A DNA stretch of 64,000 nucleotides from CAJWOS01 sp964502005 (GCA_964502005.1 CAZCUX010000021.1:1-64000); one strand, 5' to 3'. Shown: positions 1 through 9,559, counted from the stretch's first letter. Numbers and translations: made by a program. The notes: generated from the letters alone by a model not told the origin.

Positions 1-172
1 CTGCCGATTCATCTCGGGACCATGACCGGGGTGCCGGGTTGTACTGCCGAATCATCTCGGGACCATGACCGGGGTGCCGGGTTGTACTGCCGAATCATCT
101 CGGGACCATGACCGGGGTGCCCGGATGTACTGCCGATTCATCTCGGGACCACGACCGGGGTGGGAGGGTGCT
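1..172. repeat. 43-bp direct tandem repeat, four copies at the window edge
   Basis: Units start at 1, 44, 87 and 130, and each opens with CTGCCGAWTCATCTCGGGAC. Units 1-3 differ by only a few bases. Unit 4 keeps about its first 33 bases and then diverges. The array begins at base 1, so more copies may lie upstream. The period is not a multiple of three and no convincing gene spans it, so it is read as an intergenic minisatellite-like array. From 173 to 375 I see no gene. Confidence 0.9.
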
Positions 173-375
173 CGGTGCTCCCAAGGGTCCAGAGCTGCAG
201 ACGGCGCGGGTAGGCCGCCTTTGCCTGTAGACGCGACGACGTGCGACCTGCAGCGGCGCAACACACACATCCCCCGAACGCGGGCCCGCCTATCATTGGG
301 CAGCGACAAGACGCGGGCACGCGAGGGGAGGTCCCCCCGCGGGTGCGACGATTCGCGGAGGACGCGCCCCAGCGC

Positions 376-1767
376 TCAGGCGACGTCGGCGAGCTGGAGC
401 CCTTCTACCCGGTTTCGGCCCGCCCGCTTTGCGCGATACAACGCTTGGTCGGCTTGCTCGATGAGGTCGCGCGACGAGAGGTCGGTCGAGTCGGTGAGGG
501 TCGCGGTGGCCCAGCCAATCGAAACGGTAATCGGAATGGGCTGGTCACCGTGAAAAATTTTGGCGCTCTCGACAGCGGCGCGTATCCGCTCGGCCAAAAA
601 GTTCGCGGCGCGGGCGTCTGTGCCCGGCAGGACCACCAAGAACTCCTCCCCGCCGTAGCGCGAGACAATATCGGTGCGTCGCACGCAGCGGGTGATGGTC
701 TCGGCGACGGCGACAATCGCGTGGTCGCCGGCGGTGTGGCCCCATTGGTCGTTGACATGTTTGAAGTGGTCGATGTCCAGCATCAACACGGACGTGGTGC
801 TGGTCTTATGCTCGCGGGGAGCGATGCTGCGCTCCAGATACAGCAAACCTTGGTTTCGGTTGGCCGCGCCGGTCAGGCCATCGACAGTGGCTTGGCGGTA
901 TAGCTGGGCGTTGTCGATTGCTTGCTCAATCATCTGGGCAAAGATGGAGCACAGCTCGTTGGGGTCGTCTACTTCTTCGTACATTTCGACGATGAGCGCG
1001 CACGCCGCAGTGCTCCGCGGACGCAGCGGAACGACGAGGAGGCGCCCGCGCATCGCCTTCGGACCCGACAAGGCTTGCCCGGCGACGATGGCTTCTAGCA
1101 TCGCCGCGTTCCACTCCGTGTGGGTCGCGGTGTGTTGGTATTTGCCGAGGCCAAGCTCTACGGTCGGCCCCTTGTCTTCGGGGTAAAGGACCAAGCAGCC
1201 GTGTAGCTGGGACTCTTCGTTGTCGCTCGCCCGGATGTTGAGCACTTCGGCCAACGACGCCAGCGCGACTTGGTACAGCGAATGGAGCGACTGAAGGCGG
1301 GAAATCGCTGGACCCGCCGACGCCATACGCATGAGGCGTTGGCGATTCCGTTCGACGCGGAAGATAGCGTCGTGGTGCTTGAGCGCGCTGTCGACATGCA
1401 TCAAGAGGCGGTCAGGGCCGTCGCCTTTGTCGTGGTAGTCCTGGATGTCGAGGTCGGCCAATAGTTTGCGCCCCGGCTGCCGACCGCCCATGCTGGTGAT
1501 GAGCAAGATTTGCACGATGCGGTCGAAGCTACGAATGGCGCGGATAACGTCGGCGCCGTCGAGCACGGGCATCATGTAGTCGAGCACCACCAAATGGGGC
1601 CGAAGCTTGCGCACCAGCTCGATTCCTTCGGTGGGGTCGGTCGTGGCGTGAATTTCATGTCCCTCACGGCGCAGCAGAGCGCCAATCGCACGCAACAACG
1701 CCGGGTCATCGTCGATGACCACGATGGGCCGCTTACGGGCGCCGGCGAGTTCGGTTCGGTGGGGCAT
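376..1767 (-). CDS. response regulator diguanylate cyclase (REC-GAF-GGDEF)
   Basis: A 463-aa cytoplasmic signalling protein predicted to make cyclic di-GMP. Residues 13-130 form a receiver domain with the acidic pair in VVIDDDP, phospho-acceptor Asp63 (LVVLDYMMP) and a Lys in HDKG. Residues about 155-290 look like a GAF-type sensor. Residues about 295-455 are a GGDEF domain with an active GGEEF motif (372-376). An RxxD product-inhibition site lies five residues before it. The ATG at 1767 is chosen because the receiver fold begins just after it; the open frame continues upstream without domain content. No clear Shine-Dalgarno sequence is visible. No partner kinase is adjacent, although a hybrid kinase is encoded at 5.7-8.1 kb on the same strand. 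Family assignment is firm; the signal is unknown. Confidence 0.93.
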   Translation of the reverse strand: MPHRTELAGARKRPIVVIDDDPALLRAIGALLRREGHEIHATTDPTEGIELVRKLRPHLVVLDYMMPVLDGADVIRAIRSFDRIVQILLITSMGGRQPGRKLLADLDIQDYHDKGDGPDRLLMHVDSALKHHDAIFRVERNRQRLMRMASAGPAISRLQSLHSLYQVALASLAEVLNIRASDNEESQLHGCLVLYPEDKGPTVELGLGKYQHTATHTEWNAAMLEAIVAGQALSGPKAMRGRLLVVPLRPRSTAACALIVEMYEEVDDPNELCSIFAQMIEQAIDNAQLYRQATVDGLTGAANRNQGLLYLERSIAPREHKTSTTSVLMLDIDHFKHVNDQWGHTAGDHAIVAVAETITRCVRRTDIVSRYGGEEFLVVLPGTDARAANFLAERIRAAVESAKIFHGDQPIPITVSIGWATATLTDSTDLSSRDLIEQADQALYRAKRAGRNRVEGLQLADVA

Positions 1768-1867
1768 AGAAGACTCGACATCCAGGAGAGGCTGCACAGA
1801 GGTGTCTATCGGACCCGCAGTGCACGATTGGAGGGTGGCACGACCTATCGTTGAATATTCGTGTATT

Positions 1868-2803
1868 TTATTTCTTTTTGCGTTTTCCCTCGGAAGCCTC
1901 AAGGGTCGTCTGGGATTGTGCGGGAGCCACAAGTACCTCCATTACTGGCTTCCCATCGTCAAATGTAACGAGCCACATCCCATCATTGGTGACGAGGTAC
2001 GTCGCTTGCGCACCCAGGGTGGCTTGTAGTAAAGAGCCCAGCCCTGGGAGATCCTCGGGGAAATCCTTAGACAGCAACGGCAAGCGATGGGCGGCTGGCA
2101 CCACCAGCGTTGCGTCTCCTTGAACGGTCATCCATGCCGTCTGCAGGCCGGCAGTTGCGGGAATCTGTACGAGATGGAGACCGGGCCGTTTTTGTACGGT
2201 CTCGCCCGTTGCGAGGGGCACACCATCGAGCCACGGTGGCGTTGAAAGATGCGGGACAACACGAATCCCCGCAGCCGCGGGCGCGCGGCGCGCGGTCTCG
2301 AGGGCGTCGGCGGCGTCCACCGGAAGCTGGGGGTCCCAAACGAGGTCGGGCGCAAACGCGAGCGCCGTTTGAAGCTCTGCTTGGGCCGTTTCGGCCTGCC
2401 CAAAGTGGACTTGCAGAGCGCCCCGCACCAAAAACAACCGCGCGGCGACGCGGTGGTCTACGCGCTCTGAAAGGCAGCCGAGCTGCATGGTTGCGAGGTC
2501 CAGTTGGTCGAGGGCATCCTGGGGTTGGCCCTCTCGCCATGCGACTTCGGCGCGCAGCACCAGGGTGCGGATGTCGGCGGAGCGAACGGGCTGCGCGGCG
2601 CAATGACGGAGCGTTCCGGGGCCGGCCAACGCGGCGGGGCGGTGAACGAGGGCGTCGGCTGCGACGGCCTCCAGTTGGTCGATGGGGACGGCGGTGCGCT
2701 CGGACACCCGCTGCAACACGATGCTCGCGTCAATCCCTTCGTAGACCACCGGGGTCGCGGCCTGCGCGACCGAAGCCGCCCAAATCAATCCAAGAATCCC
2801 CAT
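1868..2803 (-). CDS. exported protein, partner of the upstream Ser/Thr kinase
   Basis: A 311-aa protein whose N-terminus (MGILGLIWAASVAQA) reads as a cleavable signal peptide, so it probably acts in the periplasm or is secreted. The middle part (about 70-170) is alpha-helical and Ala/Leu rich, resembling a tetratricopeptide-like scaffold. Residues about 175-245 resemble a PEGA-like beta domain (TPPWLDGVPLATGETV, then GLHLVQIPA). The C-terminus is a basic KRKKK tail. It starts three bases after the kinase stop, so the two are almost certainly co-transcribed and translationally coupled. I do not recognise a named family. A role sensing or building envelope components together with the kinase is inference from context. 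Confidence 0.75.
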   Translation of the reverse strand: MGILGLIWAASVAQAATPVVYEGIDASIVLQRVSERTAVPIDQLEAVAADALVHRPAALAGPGTLRHCAAQPVRSADIRTLVLRAEVAWREGQPQDALDQLDLATMQLGCLSERVDHRVAARLFLVRGALQVHFGQAETAQAELQTALAFAPDLVWDPQLPVDAADALETARRAPAAAGIRVVPHLSTPPWLDGVPLATGETVQKRPGLHLVQIPATAGLQTAWMTVQGDATLVVPAAHRLPLLSKDFPEDLPGLGSLLQATLGAQATYLVTNDGMWLVTFDDGKPVMEVLVAPAQSQTTLEASEGKRKKK

Positions 2804-2806
2804 CGC

Positions 2807-4417
2807 TCACCCACCACACGCGGAGTTGCTGTCAAAGGAATAGCAGACTTCGATGCTCTTTCCCGCTCGAATCGTGACGGGCATTCGATGCACCTCGCCG
2901 GAAGCAGACGTGAGCTCAATCGTGTGGGTTCCAATCGGAAGCTCGTAGCCACCGTTCTTTCGGGGAGGCACCCGCCCGCCTGCCTTCACGGTGGCGCCCG
3001 ATGGAATCGTACGAACGACCAATGTGCCGGTCTCGTCGGGAACCTCGGGCGCGGAGGAAGTGCTCGCGGCCGGGTTCGGTGCCGTTTCCGTGATGACTTC
3101 GATGACACGGCGACGGGGCTCTTCGGCCGACCGGCGTGTAGAATGTTCTTTCGCGGCGGGCTTGGTAGACGGCTCCGGGGGGACCGGGGTTTGCTGCGCG
3201 GCAGCAGGCGTAGTTTCTGGGGCGGGTTCGTCGGGAACGGTGGCAGGTGCCGGCTGGTCTGCCGGGGGAGGGTCCGGCTGCGCAATGGGCGCCTCGATAG
3301 CGGACGGCGATTTGTCGGTGGACGTAGAGCGGTCCACAACCAAAATGCCGATGACAGCCAACAACGCAGCGACCACCATCCCACCGCCAGCAAATGCGGC
3401 GACGGACAGCCAGGGTGGCGCGGGGGGCGCAGGCGCAGGGGCCTCTGCGGGGGTTTCGACGAGGGACGGGTCGCCATTCCAGGTGTCTCGGCCATCGACC
3501 TGACCTTGGGTGTCGACGGGGACCGCGGTGGGGCTCGCGCTCGAAAATCCCACAGGCTCGCTGCTGGCGGCCCCGCTCCAACCTGGACCCGCACCCTCAG
3601 GGGTACTTCGCCACTGCACGAGCTCGCGCACCATGTCTTCCATCGAGGCGAAGCGGTCTTCGGGGAACAAGCGCGTGGCCCGCTGCACAATCGTAGCGAG
3701 GCCGGCGGGCACCCGCGCATAGGCTTCGGGCCAGGCCTCCCGGTTGTGCAGCATGCTCGTGTTGCCGCCGGTCATCAGTGCGTAGAGGGTGACACCGAAA
3801 GCGTAGATGTCGGAGCGATGGTCGACGGTCGAGGAGTCTTCGCGCTGCTCGGGGGGCATAAACGCCCAGGTGCCCATGACCGAGCCGGAGCGCGTGAGCG
3901 TGTGGTCAGCGTTTCGGATGCGGGCGATGCCAAAGTCCGCGAGCTTGAGCACGCCGTGCCGGTCGACGAGGATGTTTGCAGGCTTGATGTCGCGGTGGAC
4001 CAAGCCCGCGCGATGGGCGACGGCCAGCGCGCCGCCGACTTGGATTCCGACATCGGCCGTTTCGCGGGGGGACAGCAGGCCGCGCTCGAGCACGCGGCTC
4101 CCCAAGGCGCCTTGTTCGGCCAACTCCATGACCATATACACGCCTTGTTCGTCGTCAATGACGTCGTGAACCATCAAGACGTTTGGGTGTTTGAGGGCGG
4201 CTTGGGCGTGGGCTTCGTTCAAAAATCGCGCGCGCGTAGCGGAGCTGCGGGCAAAGGTGGGCGAAAGCACCTTGATGGCCCGCGGCACGTCGATGCGGGT
4301 GTCGTGCGCGAGCAGAACCGTTGCGGTTCCGCCGGTTCCGAGCAATTTTTCCACTCGGTAGCGCCCCCGATCGAGGGTCGCCGGCGGGATGTACTGGATT
4401 TCCGTGGGGTCGGACAA
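2807..4417 (-). CDS. membrane Ser/Thr protein kinase with periplasmic PEGA-like domain
   Basis: A 536-aa Hanks-type kinase. Residues 20-272 carry the catalytic domain: glycine loop LGTGGTATV, Lys49 in AIKVL, HRDIKPANIL (141-150), DFG (161-163) and a PPE that replaces APE. A Pro/Ala-rich juxtamembrane stretch leads to one transmembrane helix (about 337-361). A second Pro-rich linker and a PEGA-like beta domain (about 465-525, TLVVRTIPSGATVKAGG) follow on the outside. The start is a TTG at 4417, preceded by a good GGAGGG six bases upstream; no ATG fits. It is first in a two-gene operon with the exported protein at 1868-2803. The catalytic residues look intact, so it should be active. The extracellular ligand is unknown. 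Confidence 0.94.
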   Translation of the reverse strand: MSDPTEIQYIPPATLDRGRYRVEKLLGTGGTATVLLAHDTRIDVPRAIKVLSPTFARSSATRARFLNEAHAQAALKHPNVLMVHDVIDDEQGVYMVMELAEQGALGSRVLERGLLSPRETADVGIQVGGALAVAHRAGLVHRDIKPANILVDRHGVLKLADFGIARIRNADHTLTRSGSVMGTWAFMPPEQREDSSTVDHRSDIYAFGVTLYALMTGGNTSMLHNREAWPEAYARVPAGLATIVQRATRLFPEDRFASMEDMVRELVQWRSTPEGAGPGWSGAASSEPVGFSSASPTAVPVDTQGQVDGRDTWNGDPSLVETPAEAPAPAPPAPPWLSVAAFAGGGMVVAALLAVIGILVVDRSTSTDKSPSAIEAPIAQPDPPPADQPAPATVPDEPAPETTPAAAQQTPVPPEPSTKPAAKEHSTRRSAEEPRRRVIEVITETAPNPAASTSSAPEVPDETGTLVVRTIPSGATVKAGGRVPPRKNGGYELPIGTHTIELTSASGEVHRMPVTIRAGKSIEVCYSFDSNSACGG

Positions 4418-4614
4418 GACACGCCCTCCGAGTCAAGGTGGGCCTGTTATCCCGCGCAGACATTCGCGCAGCATAGGTGGACAATTTGCGGCGAAGGAGA
4501 TGGACGGGCGGTAGACCCCTCCACCGGGTCCGTCCTTCCGGTTCTGGCGCGAAAGGGTGGCCAACGCGACCGTCGCGGGGCAAGGTTGCTCCAACCGTGT
4601 GTTGGAGGTCCGTG

Positions 4615-5739
4615 ATGAAGTACGCGTGCGCTGGACTACTTTTCGCTTTGACGGCATGTGCTTCGGAAAAGTCCGCTTCCGGCGACTCCAGCGTGGCGGA
4701 CACCGGGGCATCGTCCTTGCCGGATTGGCGGTCTTGGAGTCCCGACGCGCCTGGTCCGTTTCGTGCGGGTCATACGGTTGTTTCGGTGACGTATACGCCT
4801 TCTAGCGGAGAAGGACCGCGCACGATTCCGGTCCACGTTTGGTACCCCACAGAAGCGGAAACGGGGGAAGAAGTCCGCCACGAGGGCTTGTTTGAGGAGC
4901 CCAATGCCTTGGGTGAAGCGCCCGCCGCGTCGTCTGTGCACGAGGGGGGGTATCCGATTTTGCTTCATAGCCATGGCTCCCAAGGTTTTGCGGGAAACAG
5001 CGCGTTTTTGCATGAGCATTTTGCGAGTCATGGTTGGGTTGTGTTGGTGCCCGACCATATTGGCAATACTATGACGCAAAACGACGACCCACGGACCACC
5101 GCCCACTATATTCACCGTCCCGAAGACCTATCGGCCGCACTGGACGCGGGCGCCAGCGGCGCATTTTCGTCGGTGGGGTTGCCTCCGTTGCAGGTAGCGC
5201 GGGTTGTATCTTCGGGCCATTCTTTTGGTGTTTATACGGAATGGGCCATTGCAGGGGCAACCTTTGATGCTGCTGCATTGGATATTGCGTGTGGAGACGG
5301 AGGCATGTTCGCGTTGGGATGCACAGATGCCGAGCGCGCGGCATTTTTGGCTGGATTGGGCGATTCGCGCGTGATTGCAACGGTGCCAATGGCCGGGTCG
5401 ATCAATCGGTCCTTGTTTGGAGAGGCGGGACACACTTCCGTGCAAACGCCGATGCTGTCAATGTCGGGCACGAACGACCCTGTGGGAGCCGATGTACAGT
5501 TTGCGACCTGTCCCGAAGTTCCCCTCACTTGGGTTGACATTACGGGTGCGTGCCACCAAACCTTTGGTTTGGGAACCTGCGATACCTTGGAAATGAACGA
5601 GGGCTTTCAGCTCGTGAATGCGTGGGTGTTGTCGTTTGCGCGGTATACCCTCCTCGCGGACACAACGGACGAAGTCGTCCGCCGCGTGAAGGGGGAAATC
5701 GAGGACGCGCGCGTATCGTATCAAACATACGTCCCCTAA
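4615..5739 (+). CDS. lipoprotein alpha/beta hydrolase, PAF-acetylhydrolase-like
   Basis: A 374-aa predicted lipoprotein (MKYACAGLLFALTAC; the lipobox Cys is residue 15) with an alpha/beta hydrolase body. HSHGSQGF resembles the oxyanion region and SSGHSFG is the nucleophile elbow (G-H-S-F-G). A later DITGACHQTF supplies a likely catalytic His. The strand pattern resembles platelet-activating-factor acetylhydrolase-like esterases. The start ATG at 4615 has GGAGG seven bases upstream and opens the signal peptide. A clear paralogue lies at 29338-30459. Its stop is only 8 bp from the stop of the convergent histidine kinase. The substrate is unknown; an ester or lipid is likely for this fold. Confidence 0.85.
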   Translation: MKYACAGLLFALTACASEKSASGDSSVADTGASSLPDWRSWSPDAPGPFRAGHTVVSVTYTPSSGEGPRTIPVHVWYPTEAETGEEVRHEGLFEEPNALGEAPAASSVHEGGYPILLHSHGSQGFAGNSAFLHEHFASHGWVVLVPDHIGNTMTQNDDPRTTAHYIHRPEDLSAALDAGASGAFSSVGLPPLQVARVVSSGHSFGVYTEWAIAGATFDAAALDIACGDGGMFALGCTDAERAAFLAGLGDSRVIATVPMAGSINRSLFGEAGHTSVQTPMLSMSGTNDPVGADVQFATCPEVPLTWVDITGACHQTFGLGTCDTLEMNEGFQLVNAWVLSFARYTLLADTTDEVVRRVKGEIEDARVSYQTYVP

Positions 5740-5747
5740 TACCGGAA

Positions 5748-8072
5748 TCAAGCAGCCGGTGTTGCGGAGCGCGACGCTTCGGTGATGGGCGGTGCTGCAG
5801 GCGAGGGCCGCAGCCCTTGTGTGTCCGTGGACGCGCTTCGGCATTCGGTCGTTCGCTCGCGCGGGGTCGGGCGTCGGGCGCGGGTGTGCTCCGGGGCCCA
5901 TGTCTCCAAAATGTGTTCGAGGCGGTCCAGAGTCAGTGGTTTTGCCAGGAAGTCGTTCATTCCGGCCTCGATGCAAGCGTCGCGGTCTTCTGTGGCTGCG
6001 TTTGCTGTCAGCGCGACGATAACGAGCGGGCCGTGGGGGCCGTGGATGCCTCGCGACCGGATTTCCCGCGTGGCGGAGAAGCCGTCGAGAACGGGCATCT
6101 GGCAGTCCATCAGCACGAGGGTCCAGCAGCCTTCTTCTGCGCGTTGTACGGCTTGGCGTCCGTCGGACACGAGCTCATGGGCGACGCCGAGGTGGTTGAG
6201 CATTGCGTGAATGACCATCCGGTTTGTCGCGACATCTTCGGCAATCAACACGCGGTGGTTGTAGGTCGGAACAGGCTCGGGCGAGGGAAGAACGGCGGGC
6301 GGAGGTGCGCCGACGAGAGTGTCGTCGGAGAGGGCGAACAGGAGGGAAAACGAAAAGGTGCTACCGACATCGCGGGCGGACTGGAGGTGAATCTCGCTCC
6401 CCATCGCGCGCAATAGCTGGCGAACGATGCTCAGTCCCAGGCCCGTACCGCCGAATCGTCGCGTGGTGGAGCTGTCGGCCTGGCTGAAAAGCTCGAATAC
6501 ACGGGCTTGCTCGTCGTCATTCATTCCAATGCCCGTGTCTTGCACGACAAAGTTGACCCGCAAATGGTCCCCCTCGGGAACACCGGTGACGGTGAGGTGC
6601 ACAGAACCTGCGGGTGTGAACTTCAGCGCGTTGCTCACGAGATTGACGAGGATTTGGCGCAAGCGCGCACCGTCACCGACAACCCCTCCTTTTGGATTTC
6701 GAGAGCAAACGGGAAAGTCGAGTGTGGTCTTCCAGTCGATGTTTCGCTCGTGGGCCTCCCGTGCGAAAACCGTCTCGATTTCCGTGATGAGGTCGACCAG
6801 CATGAAGGGGGCGTTCTCCAAAACCAAGTGGCCTGCTTCAATTTTGGAGAAGTCGAGAATGTCGTTGACCAATGACAGCAACGCCCGGCCAGCGCTGTGA
6901 ATCGTCCGGGCTTGTTGCGCCGTGTCGGGATGAAGCTCGCCGTGCGTCATCAGCTCCGAAATCCCAATCACCGCGTTGAGGGGAGTGCGAATTTCATGGC
7001 TCATGGTCGCCAAAAAGCGGCTCTTTTCTCGGGATGCGGCAAGCGCCTTTTCCCGCGCGACCTCCAACGCAGCATGGTTGGCTTTGATTTCTGTCATGTC
7101 GCGCCACACGCAAAATAGCGCTGAAGAGCCGCCATACGGAATTCGCGTGAGCGTTACTTCCGTTGGCATAGGCGAGCCATCTTTGCGTTGGTGAACCCAC
7201 TCAAATCGGTAGTAGCCAATCTCATTTGCCAGACGAATCATCTCGTTGGCTTTGACTGCGGAGGATTGTCCATCGGGCTGGAAGGGAGCAGAAATCTCGG
7301 GCACGGACCGTTGCAGGACCTCGTTGGGAGAGTCGTAGCCGAGGCTGTTGGCTGCGGCCTCATTTGCGAAGACGGCGTTTGTACCTATCAACAGCCACAT
7401 CGGGTCTGCGGAGGTCTCCAAGATGGTGCGGTAGCGGTGCTCGCTCTCGGCGAGTTCCGCCTGCCGCCCCTCGGCTTCGGCTTGGTGGCGCAGCGCATTG
7501 ACGAGCATCTCGTCGAGGTGACGGGCGCCGTGTGTGACGAAGACGCCGAAAGCCAACATTGATAGGGCGAGAACCCAAGATTGTGGCGTACCTTCGATGA
7601 CGAGCCGCAGCGCGATAAATAGGAGAGTGGTGTAAGTGTAATTGCGAATCGCTCTGTGCGAGCCGTACCAAGACAAGAGTCCTGTCGCTGCAATTCCGAC
7701 GTAGAATACCGCCAGCAGGCTTTGCCAGATGGGGTCGCCGTCGGGAAACAAAATCCAGGAACCGACGCCCCATACGGTGCCGGTTCCGAGGGCAACGTAG
7801 TCGTAGACACTCAGCCAGTCGCGATTTCCACCTTGTTGGAGATACTTTTGCCGAAGGTGGTAGACACCTGCCATGCCGGCCGCCGCGACCGAAACCACTG
7901 CGGCCCATGCGCCCAACCGAAAGCTCGAAACGTGGTGCGACATCGCGGCGGCCAACGCGAGGGCGATGAAGGCGCGCGTGACACAAGTCTTGCCAAGGCC
8001 GGCGTAGAGGTCGTCGACGCGTCGCCTCTCGACGTCCTCGGGTAAGTTTGTAGGGACATTTGGATACGGCAC
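5748..8072 (-). CDS. membrane-bound hybrid histidine kinase (TM-PAS-HisKA-HATPase-REC)
   Basis: A 774-aa sensor. Residues about 30-180 contain roughly five to six hydrophobic helices forming an integral-membrane sensor. A PAS domain follows (about 210-330). HisKA carries the phosphorylated His359 in MSHEIRTPLN. The ATPase domain has an N box (NLVSNALK), G1 (DTGIGM, 512-517) and G2 (GGTGLGLSI, 541-549). A C-terminal receiver (606-724) has acceptor Asp656 (LVLMDCQMP) and Lys711. The last 50 residues are a low-complexity Arg/Pro/Thr tail. The GTG start at 8072 is preceded by GGAG six bases away. No output regulator or Hpt protein is adjacent, so the relay partner is elsewhere. Family call is firm; the stimulus is unknown. 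Confidence 0.94.
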   Translation of the reverse strand: MPYPNVPTNLPEDVERRRVDDLYAGLGKTCVTRAFIALALAAAMSHHVSSFRLGAWAAVVSVAAAGMAGVYHLRQKYLQQGGNRDWLSVYDYVALGTGTVWGVGSWILFPDGDPIWQSLLAVFYVGIAATGLLSWYGSHRAIRNYTYTTLLFIALRLVIEGTPQSWVLALSMLAFGVFVTHGARHLDEMLVNALRHQAEAEGRQAELAESEHRYRTILETSADPMWLLIGTNAVFANEAAANSLGYDSPNEVLQRSVPEISAPFQPDGQSSAVKANEMIRLANEIGYYRFEWVHQRKDGSPMPTEVTLTRIPYGGSSALFCVWRDMTEIKANHAALEVAREKALAASREKSRFLATMSHEIRTPLNAVIGISELMTHGELHPDTAQQARTIHSAGRALLSLVNDILDFSKIEAGHLVLENAPFMLVDLITEIETVFAREAHERNIDWKTTLDFPVCSRNPKGGVVGDGARLRQILVNLVSNALKFTPAGSVHLTVTGVPEGDHLRVNFVVQDTGIGMNDDEQARVFELFSQADSSTTRRFGGTGLGLSIVRQLLRAMGSEIHLQSARDVGSTFSFSLLFALSDDTLVGAPPPAVLPSPEPVPTYNHRVLIAEDVATNRMVIHAMLNHLGVAHELVSDGRQAVQRAEEGCWTLVLMDCQMPVLDGFSATREIRSRGIHGPHGPLVIVALTANAATEDRDACIEAGMNDFLAKPLTLDRLEHILETWAPEHTRARRPTPRERTTECRSASTDTQGLRPSPAAPPITEASRSATPAA

Positions 8073-8237
8073 GATTGCTCCGACGTACTCCCATCGGACC
8101 GCGCCGCGCGGAGTTGTTGCGAAAACGCGCGAGACGCATTTTCTTCTTGTCCGTACGGCGGAGAGCGTCGTCTATGGGGGCAATGGGGGCCATGTCGCCG
8201 ACTGCCGCGTATCTGCGGCCGAAGTGACTGCCGTTGC

Positions 8238-9188
8238 CTACGGAGAGATCGGATAATCGGAGAGCTGCAATAGTCCGTGAAAGTCCGCACATACGGTGCC
8301 GAGCAGGTACCCGCGAGACCAGACGACGCCACAACCATCACAATCTTCGGGTGCAGTGGGCGCGCTGTCCCATACGGGACCGTCGAACAGAATATCCAGC
8401 CAGTTTCCTTGGGTGTCGCGGGCGGAGATGACGCCGGCAGGTTCCTCGGGACAAGACGAGCCCCAGGATTCGGTGTAGAGCAATAGTCCATCGAACACGA
8501 GGGCTTCGAAGCCATCGGCGGGGTCGGTCACAAACACGCCGTCGAGGGTAACCGCCCCGCCCGAGCCGTCGGGCGTTTGAACGGCGGTCCAGGTGGTTGA
8601 TGGCAAGGAGGCGTCGTCGATGGGGATGTCCGCAGAGGGGCCGTCATAGGTGAACGCGGCGTCGAGTGCAGCGTACCAAATCGCGTTTCCATCGACCGTT
8701 GTGCCTTGGAGGAACACGGCGCTGCCGACGCCATCGAAGCGGGTGCCGTCAGCGAGAGCGATGGCGCTGGCGGTCGAAAGCCCGAGGCCGGTCCAGGTGT
8801 TGTATCCATCGAAGTAATCGTTATATACTACTTGATACCCGTATCCGTCAAATGACGTTCCGTCTGATGTTGTGCATGTATCTGCCCATACTTCGGTTCC
8901 ACTTGAGTATGTCCATCGTGGACAATCGGTGTCCGCATGGGAGAGCATCGCGTTCCATGCCGCGACTGCGGGGCCGCTGTGGGCGGAGGGCGCTGCAACA
9001 AGCGTCTCGTTGAGTACCCGCGTCAGCCCTTCAAGGTCAACGTCGGGCGGACCTGTGCTGGTATCGGGGCCCAAATAGGGGGTTTCGGTCGACGCCCCCC
9101 CCGTGTCGGTCGGAGGTGGGTCGCTGGACTTGGGAGCCGCAGGGGACGTACATCCGAGGGCCCAACACACCATCATTGGCGTCCTCAT
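8238..9188 (-). CDS. Cys-motif lipoprotein, paralogue of 12496-13443
   Basis: A 316-aa predicted lipoprotein (MRTPMMVCWALGC) that I cannot assign to a named family. It shares an ordered motif series with the protein at 12496-13443: CPxW, then C-T-[TS]-[SD]-G with FDGY, CPEEPAG, a short G-x-W segment, CDGCG and a final VCxDF. The six or so conserved cysteines suggest a disulfide-stabilised beta-rich exported domain. Its ATG overlaps the stop of the CxxCH lipoprotein (ATGA), so it is the last gene of a five-gene minus-strand operon. An upstream ATG eight codons earlier would break the lipobox spacing. The operon context suggests a structural or substrate-binding role next to the DUF1501 and PSCyt2-like proteins. 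Confidence 0.8.
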   Translation of the reverse strand: MRTPMMVCWALGCTSPAAPKSSDPPPTDTGGASTETPYLGPDTSTGPPDVDLEGLTRVLNETLVAAPSAHSGPAVAAWNAMLSHADTDCPRWTYSSGTEVWADTCTTSDGTSFDGYGYQVVYNDYFDGYNTWTGLGLSTASAIALADGTRFDGVGSAVFLQGTTVDGNAIWYAALDAAFTYDGPSADIPIDDASLPSTTWTAVQTPDGSGGAVTLDGVFVTDPADGFEALVFDGLLLYTESWGSSCPEEPAGVISARDTQGNWLDILFDGPVWDSAPTAPEDCDGCGVVWSRGYLLGTVCADFHGLLQLSDYPISP

Positions 9189-9559
9189 GGGGTCTCTCCA
9201 CAGGTCAGCCAAGCGACCAGCAGGGCTTGGTCGTCGGTCGTGATTCCGCCGCGAGGTGGCATCGTGGGAGGGTCGGAGGTGCAGCGGTCGAGGATACGGT
9301 CCGCCAGAGCGAGCGCGCTGGACTCATCGTCGAAGGTGACGTCCGCGGGCGCGCCATGTCGGTCGGGGGCGGTGGACCGGTGGCAGGATTGGCAGTTTTC
9401 GACGAGGAATCCTTGGCCCCAGTTGTCCCAGGTCACAATGGGCGCGTCGATACAGGAGTCGGCGGTGTCCTCGATGGTCGACGAAGGGGAGGTTTCGGGG
9501 TCGGAGGCTTTGGTCGCGCAGCCCCAAACCACCAGCCAGAGCCAAGTCGTGCGGCTCAT
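9185..9559 (-). CDS. small lipoprotein with CxxCH haem-binding-type motif
   Basis: A 124-aa protein with a short lipoprotein signal (MSRTTWLWLVVWGC). It has one CQSCH motif at about residues 58-62 and a later PPRGG segment that could provide a distal ligand. It looks like a minimal cytochrome-c-like or PSCyt1-like domain and would be exported and lipid-anchored. It overlaps the upstream DUF1501 gene and the downstream Cys-motif lipoprotein gene by four bases each, which implies tight co-expression. Such single-CxxCH units often accompany PSCyt2/DUF1501 pairs in Planctomycetes and Myxococcota (family knowledge). Haem attachment is inferred from the motif only. Confidence 0.75.
   Translation of the reverse strand: MSRTTWLWLVVWGCATKASDPETSPSSTIEDTADSCIDAPIVTWDNWGQGFLVENCQSCHRSTAPDRHGAPADVTFDDESSALALADRILDRCTSDPPTMPPRGGITTDDQALLVAWLTCGETP

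Noticed and set aside
1..172. Possible CRISPR array.
   Set aside because: The 43-bp units are directly adjacent with no unique spacers, and no cas gene is present.
2504..4615. A 703-codon plus-strand frame opposite the kinase.
   Set aside because: It is Gly/Arg-rich shadow sequence; the minus strand has a complete kinase domain.
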